Position numbers and translations under genes: made by a program. Under the pieces are notes generated by a model. The model had not been told where the DNA came from. It was given only the letters and a program-made list of their open reading frames with translations, and ran no database searches. Positions 1-6,651 of a DNA stretch of 12,734 nt are shown in pieces; the first letter of the stretch is position 1, and each line of letters begins with the position of its first letter. Source of the DNA: JAVBNJ01 sp031551625 (GTDB lineage Bacteria; Bacteroidota; Bacteroidia; Bacteroidales; UBA932); NCBI GenBank assembly GCA_031551625.1, contig JAVBNJ010000077.1, positions 1 through 12,734 on the forward strand, given 5' to 3'.

Positions 1-65
1 GCTACAATCGTTAACCATTTTTCTTTTTTAATTTCTATTCGGGCGGAAATTGTCCTGCCTCTACT

Positions 66-111
66 GCGCCAATTAGCAATTGTCATTTGTCAATCGTCAA
101 TCGTCAATTAA
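66..111. repeat. CAATTGTC-type short intergenic repeat cluster
   Basis: This stretch is built from near-tandem units of about 7 bases (GTCAATC, GTCAATT and similar). The same family, in the opposite orientation (CAATTGA units), directly follows the ubiD-ogt and hpf genes in this window. Short AT-rich repeats of this kind are common between genes in many Bacteroidota. No function is evident. Confidence 0.75.
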
Positions 112-172
112 AAACCCCTGCTATGATTTTTCTATCATTGCCTTTTATTTCTATTTGCTCTAACCTATAAAC

Positions 173-370
173 AAAAAGAAACGTAGATTTTAATTTATTG
201 CTATTTGAGGTCTTGAGATACCTATTGTAAAAAACAAACTAAAATCCACGCATTAACGTGAACTAAAATCCTTTTACAATAGTTGAAATTTCTCAAGTTT
301 CAAATAGCGGACAGAATCGAAAACTCCGATTCCTACAATTAAGAAAGAACGTCAATTATATTACGCACAT
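173..370 (+). ncRNA. Structured element copy A (putative ncRNA or folded mobile element)
   Basis: Starts with AAAAAGAAACGTAGA, then three nested inverted-repeat blocks: stem 1 at 200-208/300-308 (9 bp), stem 2 at 212-218/291-297 (7 bp) and stem 3 at 223-232/272-281 (10 bp). The apical region has CACG (247-250) pairing with CGTG (257-260). A second hairpin follows at 314-319/327-332 (GAATCG/CGATTC), then a conserved 3' tail at 344-370. The 5' arm can also form AGGT-8 nt-ACCT (208-223), and the 3' arm TTGAAA-9 nt-TTTCAA (283-303); the two loops contain 7 complementary bases (CTTGAGA/TCTCAAG). A second copy lies at 8930-9119 on the other strand with different but still complementary stems, which argues that the fold is selected. 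The strand is assigned by convention because no promoter is clear. I do not recognise the family. Confidence 0.6.
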
Positions 371-483
371 ATTTGTGAATAAATCACAATAAAACTTATA
401 CATGCAGAATATGGGGCAAAAGTAGTTAAATATTTTCAACTGCCAAATAACAAAGTGTTAAAACAGTGTTAAAATTACATTTT

Positions 484-509
484 AAGCCCCTTTTGGAGTT
501 GGGGGCCTT
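484..509 (-). terminator. GC-rich hairpin after lpdA, possible terminator
   Basis: On the minus strand the lpdA stop is followed at once by a hairpin pairing CCCC(G/C) with GGGGC around an 11-base loop, with a bulge and two flanking A-T pairs that overlap the stop codon. No T-tract follows; the next bases are TTAAAATG, which start a weak 7-bp AT-only hairpin (469-485). It may be a weak terminator or simply one of the GCCCC/GGGGC palindromes common between Bacteroidota genes. Confidence 0.35.
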
Positions 510-1896
510 ATAAATGTATCACTTCGCCATGCGCTGCGGCAGCCGCTTCCATAATGGCTTCGCTCATGCTCGGATGCGGATAGATGCTGTGAATAATATC
601 CTTCCCTTTTACGCCCATGTTGCGCAGGTTCACAATACCACCTATCATTTCCGTTACGTTCATGCCACACAAGTGAGCGCCTAGCAATTCATCAGTCGCT
701 GCATCGAGAATCAGTTTCACAAAACCGTCTTTTTCACCCGCTGCAGATGCCTTTCCCGAAGCGGTATACGGGAATTTCCCGATTTTAATATCCAACCCTT
801 TGGCACGGGCAGCCTTCTCGGTCAAGCCCACCGAGGCCGTTTCGGGCGATGCATACATGCAGCCCGGAATATTGCCATAATTAATCGGCGAAGGGTTCAA
901 TCCGGCAATAGCTTCCACGCATGAAATAGCTTCTGCCGAAGCCACGTGCGCCAATGCCGGTGTGGCAATCACATCGCCAATAGCGTAAATGCCCTCTACA
1001 TTCGTACGGTAGTGTTCGTCTACTTTAATACGTCCACGCTCCACAGCCACGCCTGCCTGTTCAAGGCCAATGTTTTCAATATGTGCCACAATACCCACTG
1101 CCGAAAGCACCAAGTCGACCGCCAGCGTTTCTTCGCCTTTCTTGGTCTGCATCGTAAGTACACAGCCTTCACCGGACGTATCGACATTTTTAACCTGCGT
1201 ACTCACCATTGCTTTGATGCCCGCTTTACGGAACGAACGCGAGAGTTGTGCCGATACTTCTTCATCTTCGAGCGGCGCAATGTTATCAAGGTATTCAATC
1301 AATGTTACCTGCGCGCCCATGCTATGATAAAAGTAAGCCAATTCACAACCAATGGCGCCCGATCCAATCACCGCCATTGTTTTCGGAATGCTTGCAGGTA
1401 CCAATGCCTGACGGTAACCAATTATTTTTTTACCGTCGATGGGTGCAAACGGCAAACTGTTGGCGCGCGCACCGGTAGCCACAATCACATGTTTGGCCGC
1501 TACGGTTTGTTTACCGCCATCGGCAGCTGTTATCTCAACACTCTTGTCGGCATTGAGTACCGCTGTTCCTGCAATCACGGTAATATTATTTTTCTTCAAT
1601 AAATATTCCACGCCTTTATTCATGCCGGCAGATACCGCACGGCTACGGGCAACCACTGCCGCCAAGTCGGGCGTAACAGCCCCTTCGATCTTCACCCCAT
1701 AATCGGCGCCATGCTGTGCATAATGCAACGCCTGTGCACTTTTGAGCAATGCTTTAGTAGGAATACAACCCCAATTGAGGCAAATGCCCCCCACTTCCGA
1801 ACGTTCTACCACTGCGGTTTTGAAACCCAACTGTGCGGCACGAATGGCAGCTACATAACCGCCCGGACCGCTTCCGATAACTAAAATGTCAAACAT
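508..1896 (-). CDS. lpdA: Dihydrolipoyl dehydrogenase (E3)
   Basis: FAD-dependent enzyme that reoxidises protein-bound dihydrolipoamide with NAD+; the E3 subunit of pyruvate or other 2-oxoacid dehydrogenase complexes, or of the glycine cleavage system. It is soluble and cytoplasmic. The 462 residues match the usual length. An FAD-binding GSGPGGY motif is at residues 8-14; the redox-active disulfide is C39/C44 in the GICLNWGCIPTK motif; a second Rossmann motif (GSGAIGCE) follows in the middle; a second FAD contact motif is YAIGDV; the C-terminal dimerisation domain carries the catalytic HPSMSE motif with H441 and E446. The residue before the HP pair is tyrosine-proline (YPHP) rather than the more usual HAHP. 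It is a single-gene unit, divergent from pyrF. No lipoyl domain and no E1/E2 genes lie alongside, so the complex it serves cannot be told from here. Confidence 0.96.
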   Translation of the reverse strand: MFDILVIGSGPGGYVAAIRAAQLGFKTAVVERSEVGGICLNWGCIPTKALLKSAQALHYAQHGADYGVKIEGAVTPDLAAVVARSRAVSAGMNKGVEYLLKKNNITVIAGTAVLNADKSVEITAADGGKQTVAAKHVIVATGARANSLPFAPIDGKKIIGYRQALVPASIPKTMAVIGSGAIGCELAYFYHSMGAQVTLIEYLDNIAPLEDEEVSAQLSRSFRKAGIKAMVSTQVKNVDTSGEGCVLTMQTKKGEETLAVDLVLSAVGIVAHIENIGLEQAGVAVERGRIKVDEHYRTNVEGIYAIGDVIATPALAHVASAEAISCVEAIAGLNPSPINYGNIPGCMYASPETASVGLTEKAARAKGLDIKIGKFPYTASGKASAAGEKDGFVKLILDAATDELLGAHLCGMNVTEMIGGIVNLRNMGVKGKDIIHSIYPHPSMSEAIMEAAAAAHGEVIHL

Positions 1897-1948
1897 GATT
1901 TTTTTATTTACAAATTTTAAGATTTACAGATTTACAGATTTTTATTAT

Positions 1949-1979
1949 TTTGCAAAGATACAATTTTTGTGTAAATTTG
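1949..1979 (+). promoter_or_regulatory. pyrF promoter (Bacteroidota type)
   Basis: TTTG at 1949-1952 is followed after exactly 19 bases by TAAATTTG at 1972-1979, matching the known Bacteroidota -33 TTTG and -7 TAnnTTTG elements. The pyrF ATG lies 25 bases further on, giving a short leader without a Shine-Dalgarno sequence. Just upstream (about 1908-1945) is a small tandem repeat of GATTTACA-type units. Confidence 0.65.
1953..1960 (-). promoter_or_regulatory. Putative lpdA -7 box
   Basis: On the minus strand this reads TATCTTTG, an exact match to the Bacteroidota -7 consensus TAnnTTTG, about 57 bases upstream of the lpdA ATG. No good TTTG -33 box sits at the expected distance. The site overlaps the spacer of the divergent pyrF promoter, so the two may interfere with each other. 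Confidence 0.45.
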
Positions 1980-2004
1980 TAGAATATATTTTTCTCAATA
2001 GAAT

Positions 2005-2832
2005 ATGACAGCAACTGAATTATACCAGTGCATCCAGCGCAAGCAATCGTTTCTTTGCGTAGGTCTGGACAGCGATAGTAAGAAACTACCGAAACATTTA
2101 CTCGGCGAAGCGGAACCGCTGTTCACCTTCAACAGGGCTATTATTGATGCTACGGCTCCCTATACAGTGGCTTACAAACCGAACTTGGCCTTCTACGAAG
2201 CGTTGGGCGCCAACGGCTGGGTGCAGTTGGACAAGACGGTGAAATATATCCGCGAACATTACCCCGACATTTTCATTATTGCCGATGCCAAACGCGGTGA
2301 TATCGGCAATACCTCGAAACTATACGCCGAAGCGTTTTTCGAACAAATGGACGTTGATGCCGTAACACTGGCTCCCTACATGGGGCGTGACACCGTGCAG
2401 CCATTTTTGGAATACCCCAATAAATGGGCAATTATTTTAGCGTTGACATCGAACGCATCGGCTACCGACTTTGAAACCGTTGCTACACAAGACGGCGAAA
2501 AGGTTTACGAAACGGTACTGAAAACTTCGCAACAATGGGGCACTACCGATAACACCATGTATGTGGTAGGCGCTACGCAGGCCGCCATGCTTGTGGGCAT
2601 CCGAAAAATCGTACCCAACCACTTTTTGCTGGTACCGGGTGTAGGCGCACAAGGTGGAAGCCTCGAAGACGTTGCCAAATATGGCATGAATGCACAATGC
2701 GGGTTGCTCGTCAATTCATCGCGCGAAATTATTTTTGCCGACAACAGTGAACGCTTTGCCGAAGCAGCCGCGCAGAAAGCAAAGGAGTTACAAGAAAAAA
2801 TGAAAACACTTTTAGCCACAAATGTATCGTAA
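2005..2832 (+). CDS. pyrF: Orotidine 5'-phosphate decarboxylase
   Basis: Decarboxylates OMP to UMP, the last step of de novo pyrimidine synthesis, in the cytoplasm. The 275-residue length and motifs fit the longer bacterial PyrF subfamily (type 2). Substrate-binding FLCVGLDSD lies near residues 16-24 and the catalytic Asp-Lys-Asp cluster is in DAKRGDIGNT (D94, K96, D99). The conserved VPGVGAQGG phosphate-binding segment is towards the C-terminus. The start is the only sensible ATG after the promoter described at 1949-1979. Its stop codon lies inside the first codons of the downstream ubiD-ogt gene (11-base overlap), so the two are likely cotranscribed and perhaps translationally coupled. Confidence 0.96.
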   Translation: MTATELYQCIQRKQSFLCVGLDSDSKKLPKHLLGEAEPLFTFNRAIIDATAPYTVAYKPNLAFYEALGANGWVQLDKTVKYIREHYPDIFIIADAKRGDIGNTSKLYAEAFFEQMDVDAVTLAPYMGRDTVQPFLEYPNKWAIILALTSNASATDFETVATQDGEKVYETVLKTSQQWGTTDNTMYVVGATQAAMLVGIRKIVPNHFLLVPGVGAQGGSLEDVAKYGMNAQCGLLVNSSREIIFADNSERFAEAAAQKAKELQEKMKTLLATNVS

Positions 2833-5263
2833 TTTACGTGCATATATAGAAGAACTGGAGCGGAACAAAGACCTGATCCGTATCCGGCGCTTTGTAAATC
2901 CGGTATTGGAGATGGCTGAGATTGCCGACCGCATGGTGAAAAGCAACGGCAAGGCATTGTTGTACGAAAATACCGGAACCGGATTTCCGGTGCTGCTCAA
3001 CATGTTCGGATCCAGAGAGCGCATGTTGGCGGCCTTGGGGCTAAATAAATACAGCGAAGTCGAAGGAAAGATAAACCAGCTATTCGGCCAGGTGATGACA
3101 CCCCGGCAAACATTATGGGATAAATTGAAACTGCTTCCCACGCTGGCGCAAGCAGCACAATGGATGCCAAAGGTATCCGACAAACGCGGCGCCTGCCAGG
3201 AAGTAGTAATGGCCGAACCAGACCTGTCGAAACTCCCCATACTGCAATGCTGGCCGCACGACGGCGGGCGCTTCATTACCCTTCCGATGGTACATACCAG
3301 GGACCCTCGAACCGGCATACGCAACGTGGGCATGTACCGCATGCAAGTGTTTAGTAACAATACAACCGGAATGCACTGGCACCGTCATAAGACAGGCGCC
3401 CGGCATTTCCGGGAATTTAAAGAAATGAGTAGCGAAGAAAAAACTAACTCGCCATCCTCCATTCTCCATTCTCAATTTCCTGTGGCCATTGCCCTGGGCG
3501 GCGATCCTGTGTATACCTTCTGCGCTACAGCCCCCATGCCTGACAACATGGACGAGTATTTACTGGCCGGCTTTTTGCGCAACAAGCGTGTCGATTTAGT
3601 ACGTTGCCTCACGCAACCGCTTGAAGTGCCTGCCGATGCCGATTTCGTTATCGAGGGATATGTAGACACGCAGGAACCACCGGTAATAGAAGGCCCCTTT
3701 GGCGACCACACGGGTTTTTATTCGCTCGAAGATGTATACCCGACATTGCACGTTACCTGTATCACGCACCGCAAAGATGCCGTGTATCCTGCCACTATCG
3801 TGGGGATACCGCCGCAAGAAGATGCATATATTGCCCAAGCCACCGAGCGGATTTTCCTTGCTCCTATCCGCCTGGCCATAGCACCCGAAGTGGTCGACAT
3901 GCACATGCCGTTCGAAGGCGTTTCGCACAACATCGTTATTATCAAAATAAAAAAAGACTACCCGGGACAAGCTATTAAAGTGGCCAATGCCTTGTGGGGC
4001 GCCGGACAGATGATGTTCAACAAAATTATGGTAGTGGTGGATGGCGACGTTTCGCTTACCGATTATCACGAATTGTTACAGCATATTTCTAAACACTATA
4101 ATCCGGCAACCGATACATATTTCAGCAGCGGCCCGCTCGATGTGTTGGATCATGCGGCTTCGGCTCCCGCCTGCGGGGGTAAAATCTGTATTGACGCAAC
4201 AAACAAAATGGAGAATGAGAAAACATATTCAGAAAATAACTCTCAATTCTCAACCTTAAACTCAGCGAAGCCAATTTTCAATTCCCCATTATTTACTTTC
4301 ACTCATAAAGGAGAGCTACCGCAATCACGCATCGTCGTACAATTCGATAACGAAGTTAACCTCAAAGATTTTCCAACTTGCGTATGGTTATTAGGCAACA
4401 ACATTGATGCCGTACGCGATTGCAAAGTGGAAAATGACCAACTGGTTGCAGATGCGACCAGCAAACCGCAAACCATTGCCCCGCGCCGCTGGCCGAATGT
4501 GGTGTGCATGGACAACCAAACGATTGTAACCGTCAACAATAAATGGGCTTCGTACGGATTCGGCAAATTTGTAAAATCGCCCTCGCTGAAATACCGCCCG
4601 CTTGTAAAGAATGAAGGGGCGGCACTCACGGATTTCCCACAAAGGCACGAAGAACACAAAGATTGCTTCGCACCTCGCAATGACGATACCAAGTACATCA
4701 TTGCAAGCGATAGCGAAACAATCTCCGATGATACTGAATCAGAAATTGCAAACCGGGAAGTAGAAATACTAACAGAACCCGAAACTTCTTACTGGAATTC
4801 CCCGCTTGGTTGGCTGAAGATAGAAGCAACCGGTACCGGCATCCGTTCTGTACTCTTCCACGAAGAACAGCCGGATGAAGTGGAAATAACTAATGAATTA
4901 GTTAAAGAATGTATCCGGCAGTTAACCGGCTATTTCGATGGTTCGCTCCGCACATTCGACCTCCCGCTCGATCCGTTGGGTACAGATTTTCAACAACGTG
5001 TGTGGAATGAATTATGCAGTATTCCTTATGCCGAAACCATCTCGTATACCGACCTGGCACGCCGTCTCGGCGATACAAAAGCCGTGCGTGCGGTAGCCGC
5101 TGCCAACGGGCAAAACAAGTTGATGATCATTATCCCCTGCCACCGTGTAATCGGCGCCAATGGTAAACTCGTCGGCTATGCAGGCGGCCTTCCCCGTAAA
5201 GAAAAGTTATTGCAACACGAGTTGCGTTATGCAGGACAAGGGCTTTTTAGAATTGACAATTGA
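2822..5263 (+). CDS. ubiD: UbiD-family decarboxylase fused to O6-methylguanine-DNA methyltransferase
   Basis: An 813-residue fusion. Residues 1 to about 600 are a UbiD-type prenylated-FMN-dependent (de)carboxylase: NNTTGMHWHRHKTGARHF at 179-196 is the cofactor/substrate region and EGPFGDHTG at 290-298 carries a conserved acidic residue; GIPPQEDAYI and WGAGQMMF are further family signatures. Residues from about 655 to 805 are a complete Ogt/MGMT domain: SPLGWL start, an RAVAAANGQN helix, and the methyl-accepting PCHRV motif with C773. The substrate of the UbiD half cannot be told; members act on 4-hydroxybenzoate-type and other unsaturated acids. Three low-complexity stretches (near residues 204-220, 462-490 and 602-622) look like translated intergenic repeats; the last lies in the linker. 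The start overlaps pyrF by 11 bases. No frameshift is seen, so a single polypeptide is predicted, although processing is possible. No UbiX-like prenyltransferase gene is nearby. Confidence 0.9.
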   Translation: MYRNLRAYIEELERNKDLIRIRRFVNPVLEMAEIADRMVKSNGKALLYENTGTGFPVLLNMFGSRERMLAALGLNKYSEVEGKINQLFGQVMTPRQTLWDKLKLLPTLAQAAQWMPKVSDKRGACQEVVMAEPDLSKLPILQCWPHDGGRFITLPMVHTRDPRTGIRNVGMYRMQVFSNNTTGMHWHRHKTGARHFREFKEMSSEEKTNSPSSILHSQFPVAIALGGDPVYTFCATAPMPDNMDEYLLAGFLRNKRVDLVRCLTQPLEVPADADFVIEGYVDTQEPPVIEGPFGDHTGFYSLEDVYPTLHVTCITHRKDAVYPATIVGIPPQEDAYIAQATERIFLAPIRLAIAPEVVDMHMPFEGVSHNIVIIKIKKDYPGQAIKVANALWGAGQMMFNKIMVVVDGDVSLTDYHELLQHISKHYNPATDTYFSSGPLDVLDHAASAPACGGKICIDATNKMENEKTYSENNSQFSTLNSAKPIFNSPLFTFTHKGELPQSRIVVQFDNEVNLKDFPTCVWLLGNNIDAVRDCKVENDQLVADATSKPQTIAPRRWPNVVCMDNQTIVTVNNKWASYGFGKFVKSPSLKYRPLVKNEGAALTDFPQRHEEHKDCFAPRNDDTKYIIASDSETISDDTESEIANREVEILTEPETSYWNSPLGWLKIEATGTGIRSVLFHEEQPDEVEITNELVKECIRQLTGYFDGSLRTFDLPLDPLGTDFQQRVWNELCSIPYAETISYTDLARRLGDTKAVRAVAAANGQNKLMIIIPCHRVIGANGKLVGYAGGLPRKEKLLQHELRYAGQGLFRIDN
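3453..3478 (+). repeat. Repeat-like insert 1 inside the UbiD domain
   Basis: The stretch CATCCTCCATTCTCCATTCT and the bases after it have the CATTCTC / CAATTCTC pattern of short intergenic repeats, yet are read in frame as part of a serine-rich loop (NSPSSILHSQF). The segment sits directly after the conserved HKTGARHF region, where UbiD proteins normally have a short charged loop. Confidence 0.5.
4206..4290 (+). repeat. Repeat-like insert 2 inside the UbiD domain
   Basis: It contains AATGGAGAATGAGAA (the reverse complement of a TTCTCATTCTCCATT unit), then CTCTCAATTCTCAA, then a CAATTTTCAATTCCCC-like segment. All are read in frame as an Asn/Ser-rich, apparently unstructured stretch after the GGKICIDAT motif. 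The opposed orientations suggest two repeat units facing each other. Confidence 0.5.
4627..4687 (+). repeat. Repeat-like insert 3 in the UbiD-MGMT linker
   Basis: It contains CACGGATTTCCCACAAAGGC, GAAGAACACAAAGATTGCTT and CGCACCTCGCAATGACGA-like segments. These resemble dispersed intergenic repeat sequences known to me from Bacteroidota genomes (CACGGATT units, and the TTGCTTCG...CTCGCAATGACG motif). Here they encode the linker between the two fused domains in frame. Confidence 0.55.
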
Positions 5264-5287
5264 GCAATTGACGATTGACAATTTGCG
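5250..5287 (+). repeat. CAATTGA-type repeat at the ubiD-ogt 3' end
   Basis: Units of GAATTGACAATTGAGCAATT type begin inside the gene: the last residues (RIDN) and the TGA stop of the fusion are encoded by the repeat. The family is the same as at 66-111 and 11670-11706. Confidence 0.7.
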
Positions 5288-5330
5288 ACAAGCGCAAAAC
5301 AATAATCACAAAGTAGCCAAGCAGTAAATC

Positions 5331-6584
5331 ATGAAAACGCATATAGTTATTACCGGTGGCGGATTTGCCGGACTCGCACTCGCAAAGAACCTCTGCAATG
5401 CCTGCTTCGATGTAACGCTTATCGATAAAAACAACTACCACCAGTTTCCTCCGCTATTCTACCAGGTGGCCACAGCAGGACTGGAACCAAGTGCTATATC
5501 GTTTCCTTTCCGCAAAGAATTCAGGCATCGGAAAAATTTCCGTTTTGTGATGGCTGAAGTAAAAGAAATTGTACCGGCCGAAAAAAAGATACATACTTCG
5601 ACAGGCCCGATAGAATATGACATAGCAATAGTTTGCACAGGCACTAAAACAAATTATTTCGGCCTTGCTAATTTAGAAAAAAATGCATTCCCGATGAAAT
5701 CGGTCGACGAGGCGCTCCGGCTTCGCAACCACATCCTGCAATGCTTTGAGAAAGCGACAAGATGCACTGACAGCAATCAAAAAAAACGGCTATTAAATTT
5801 TGTAGTAGTAGGCGCAGGCCCCACAGGCATAGAGTTGGCAGGCGCGCTAAGCGAAATGCGTAAATTTACCGTAGCACACGAGTATCCGGAATTGGCCGAT
5901 ACCCCTATGCGTATCGTAATAGTAGAATCGTCCGGCAAAGTATTAGGAGCCATGAGCCACAAGGCTTCCAAAACAACCCGCTATTATTTGGAAGCACTCG
6001 GGGTGGAACTACTGATAGGTAAAAGCGTAACAGATTACGACGGTAGCACCGTAAAACTATCGGACGGCTCGAGCATTGAAACCAACACTGCCCTTTGGGC
6101 CAGCGGCGTATCGGCCACTACCCTTCCCGGTATCCCCACTGAATTATTAGGCAAAGGACAACGTATTAAAGTCGATGAATACAACCGCGTAGCAGGCAGC
6201 GACTCGCTGTTTGCCATAGGCGATGTGTGTTTGCAACCAGAAGAACAATACCCTAACGGGCATCCGCAGTTGGCGCAGGTTGCCATACAGCAAGCCGAAC
6301 ACCTGGCAAAAAATTTGCGCAATAAATGCACCGGCAAACCATTGCAGCCTTTCCATTACCACGACAAGGGCAGTATGGCGACTATAGGCCGCCACCGTGC
6401 CGTAGCCGACCTTCCGCTACTATTCCTGCGCGGCTGGACCGCATGGGTCGTATGGCTGGTAATACACCTGTTCAGTATCATGGGTGTCAAAAACCGCTTC
6501 GCCGTTTTATGGGACTGGATGTGGCAATACTTCAAATACGACACCTCCCTGCATCTAATCATCCGTCCGGAGGAAAAAAAATAA
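5331..6584 (+). CDS. ndh: Type II NADH:quinone oxidoreductase (NDH-2)
   Basis: A single-subunit, non-proton-pumping flavoprotein that passes electrons from NADH to the quinone pool (menaquinone in most Bacteroidota) at the inner face of the cytoplasmic membrane. Its 417 residues fit the family. FAD-binding GGGFAGL is at residues 9-15; NADH-binding VVVGAGPTGIELAG is at about 158-171; the second FAD motif FAIGDVC is near 293. The C-terminal section, rich in tryptophan and hydrophobic residues (WTAWVVWLVIHLFSIMG and an aromatic WDWMWQYF segment), is the expected membrane-anchoring part. The gap from ubiD-ogt is 67 bases and filled largely by a repeat, so cotranscription is possible but not shown. 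A hairpin with a T-run follows. Confidence 0.93.
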   Translation: MKTHIVITGGGFAGLALAKNLCNACFDVTLIDKNNYHQFPPLFYQVATAGLEPSAISFPFRKEFRHRKNFRFVMAEVKEIVPAEKKIHTSTGPIEYDIAIVCTGTKTNYFGLANLEKNAFPMKSVDEALRLRNHILQCFEKATRCTDSNQKKRLLNFVVVGAGPTGIELAGALSEMRKFTVAHEYPELADTPMRIVIVESSGKVLGAMSHKASKTTRYYLEALGVELLIGKSVTDYDGSTVKLSDGSSIETNTALWASGVSATTLPGIPTELLGKGQRIKVDEYNRVAGSDSLFAIGDVCLQPEEQYPNGHPQLAQVAIQQAEHLAKNLRNKCTGKPLQPFHYHDKGSMATIGRHRAVADLPLLFLRGWTAWVVWLVIHLFSIMGVKNRFAVLWDWMWQYFKYDTSLHLIIRPEEKK

Positions 6585-6588
6585 CCAT

Positions 6589-6615
6589 ACTTTCCCTTTA
6601 ATAAGGAAACTTTTT
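6589..6615 (+). terminator. Terminator after ndh
   Basis: TTTCC pairs with GGAAA, with a bulged C and two more A-T pairs towards an AT loop; it is followed by C and TTTTT. The position, just after the ndh stop, fits intrinsic termination, although the stem is AT-rich. Confidence 0.5.
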
Positions 6616-6623
6616 ATGTCATT

Positions 6624-6642
6624 TTTCCCTATTATAGGGAAA
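6624..6642. terminator. Perfect 8-bp hairpin between convergent genes
   Basis: TTTCCCTA-TTA-TAGGGAAA lies midway between the convergent ends of ndh and lnt. Neither side carries a good T-tract, so it may act as a weak bidirectional terminator or a transcript-end stabiliser. Confidence 0.45.
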
Positions 6643-6651
6643 GAATAAAAG

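Larger units (their letters stand above)
1..507. other. Gene-free left region with repeats and a structured element
   Basis: No convincing gene is visible. Frame 1 is open from the left edge to a TAA at 109-111, but its last third is only the CAATTGTC-type repeat and I recognise no protein family. A weak imperfect hairpin lies at 120-141 (ATGAT/ATCAT) and is followed by a T-rich stretch. Positions 173-370 hold structured element A. Positions 371-480 are AT-rich and contain a partial tandem duplication (AGTGTTAAAAC, around 454-474). A GC-rich hairpin at 484-509 lies just beyond the lpdA stop codon. Confidence 0.6.

Noticed and set aside
1..18. Start of a minus-strand gene leaving the window (ATG at 18)
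   Set aside because: Only six codons are visible and no promoter or ribosome site is seen upstream.
1..111. 3' end of a plus-strand gene entering from the left
   Set aside because: Frame 1 is open but only 36 codons, the last third is repeat sequence, and no family is recognisable; it could be real but cannot be supported.
173..370. Riboswitch or leader of a neighbouring gene
   Set aside because: No gene starts downstream on the plus strand; lpdA ends towards it from the other side, and copy B is likewise not upstream of a gene in its own direction.
946..1602. Long plus-strand frame antisense to lpdA
   Set aside because: It lies wholly inside lpdA, has a composition typical of the reverse of a coding strand (many His/Cys/Arg) and no recognisable motif; lpdA has all its catalytic motifs.
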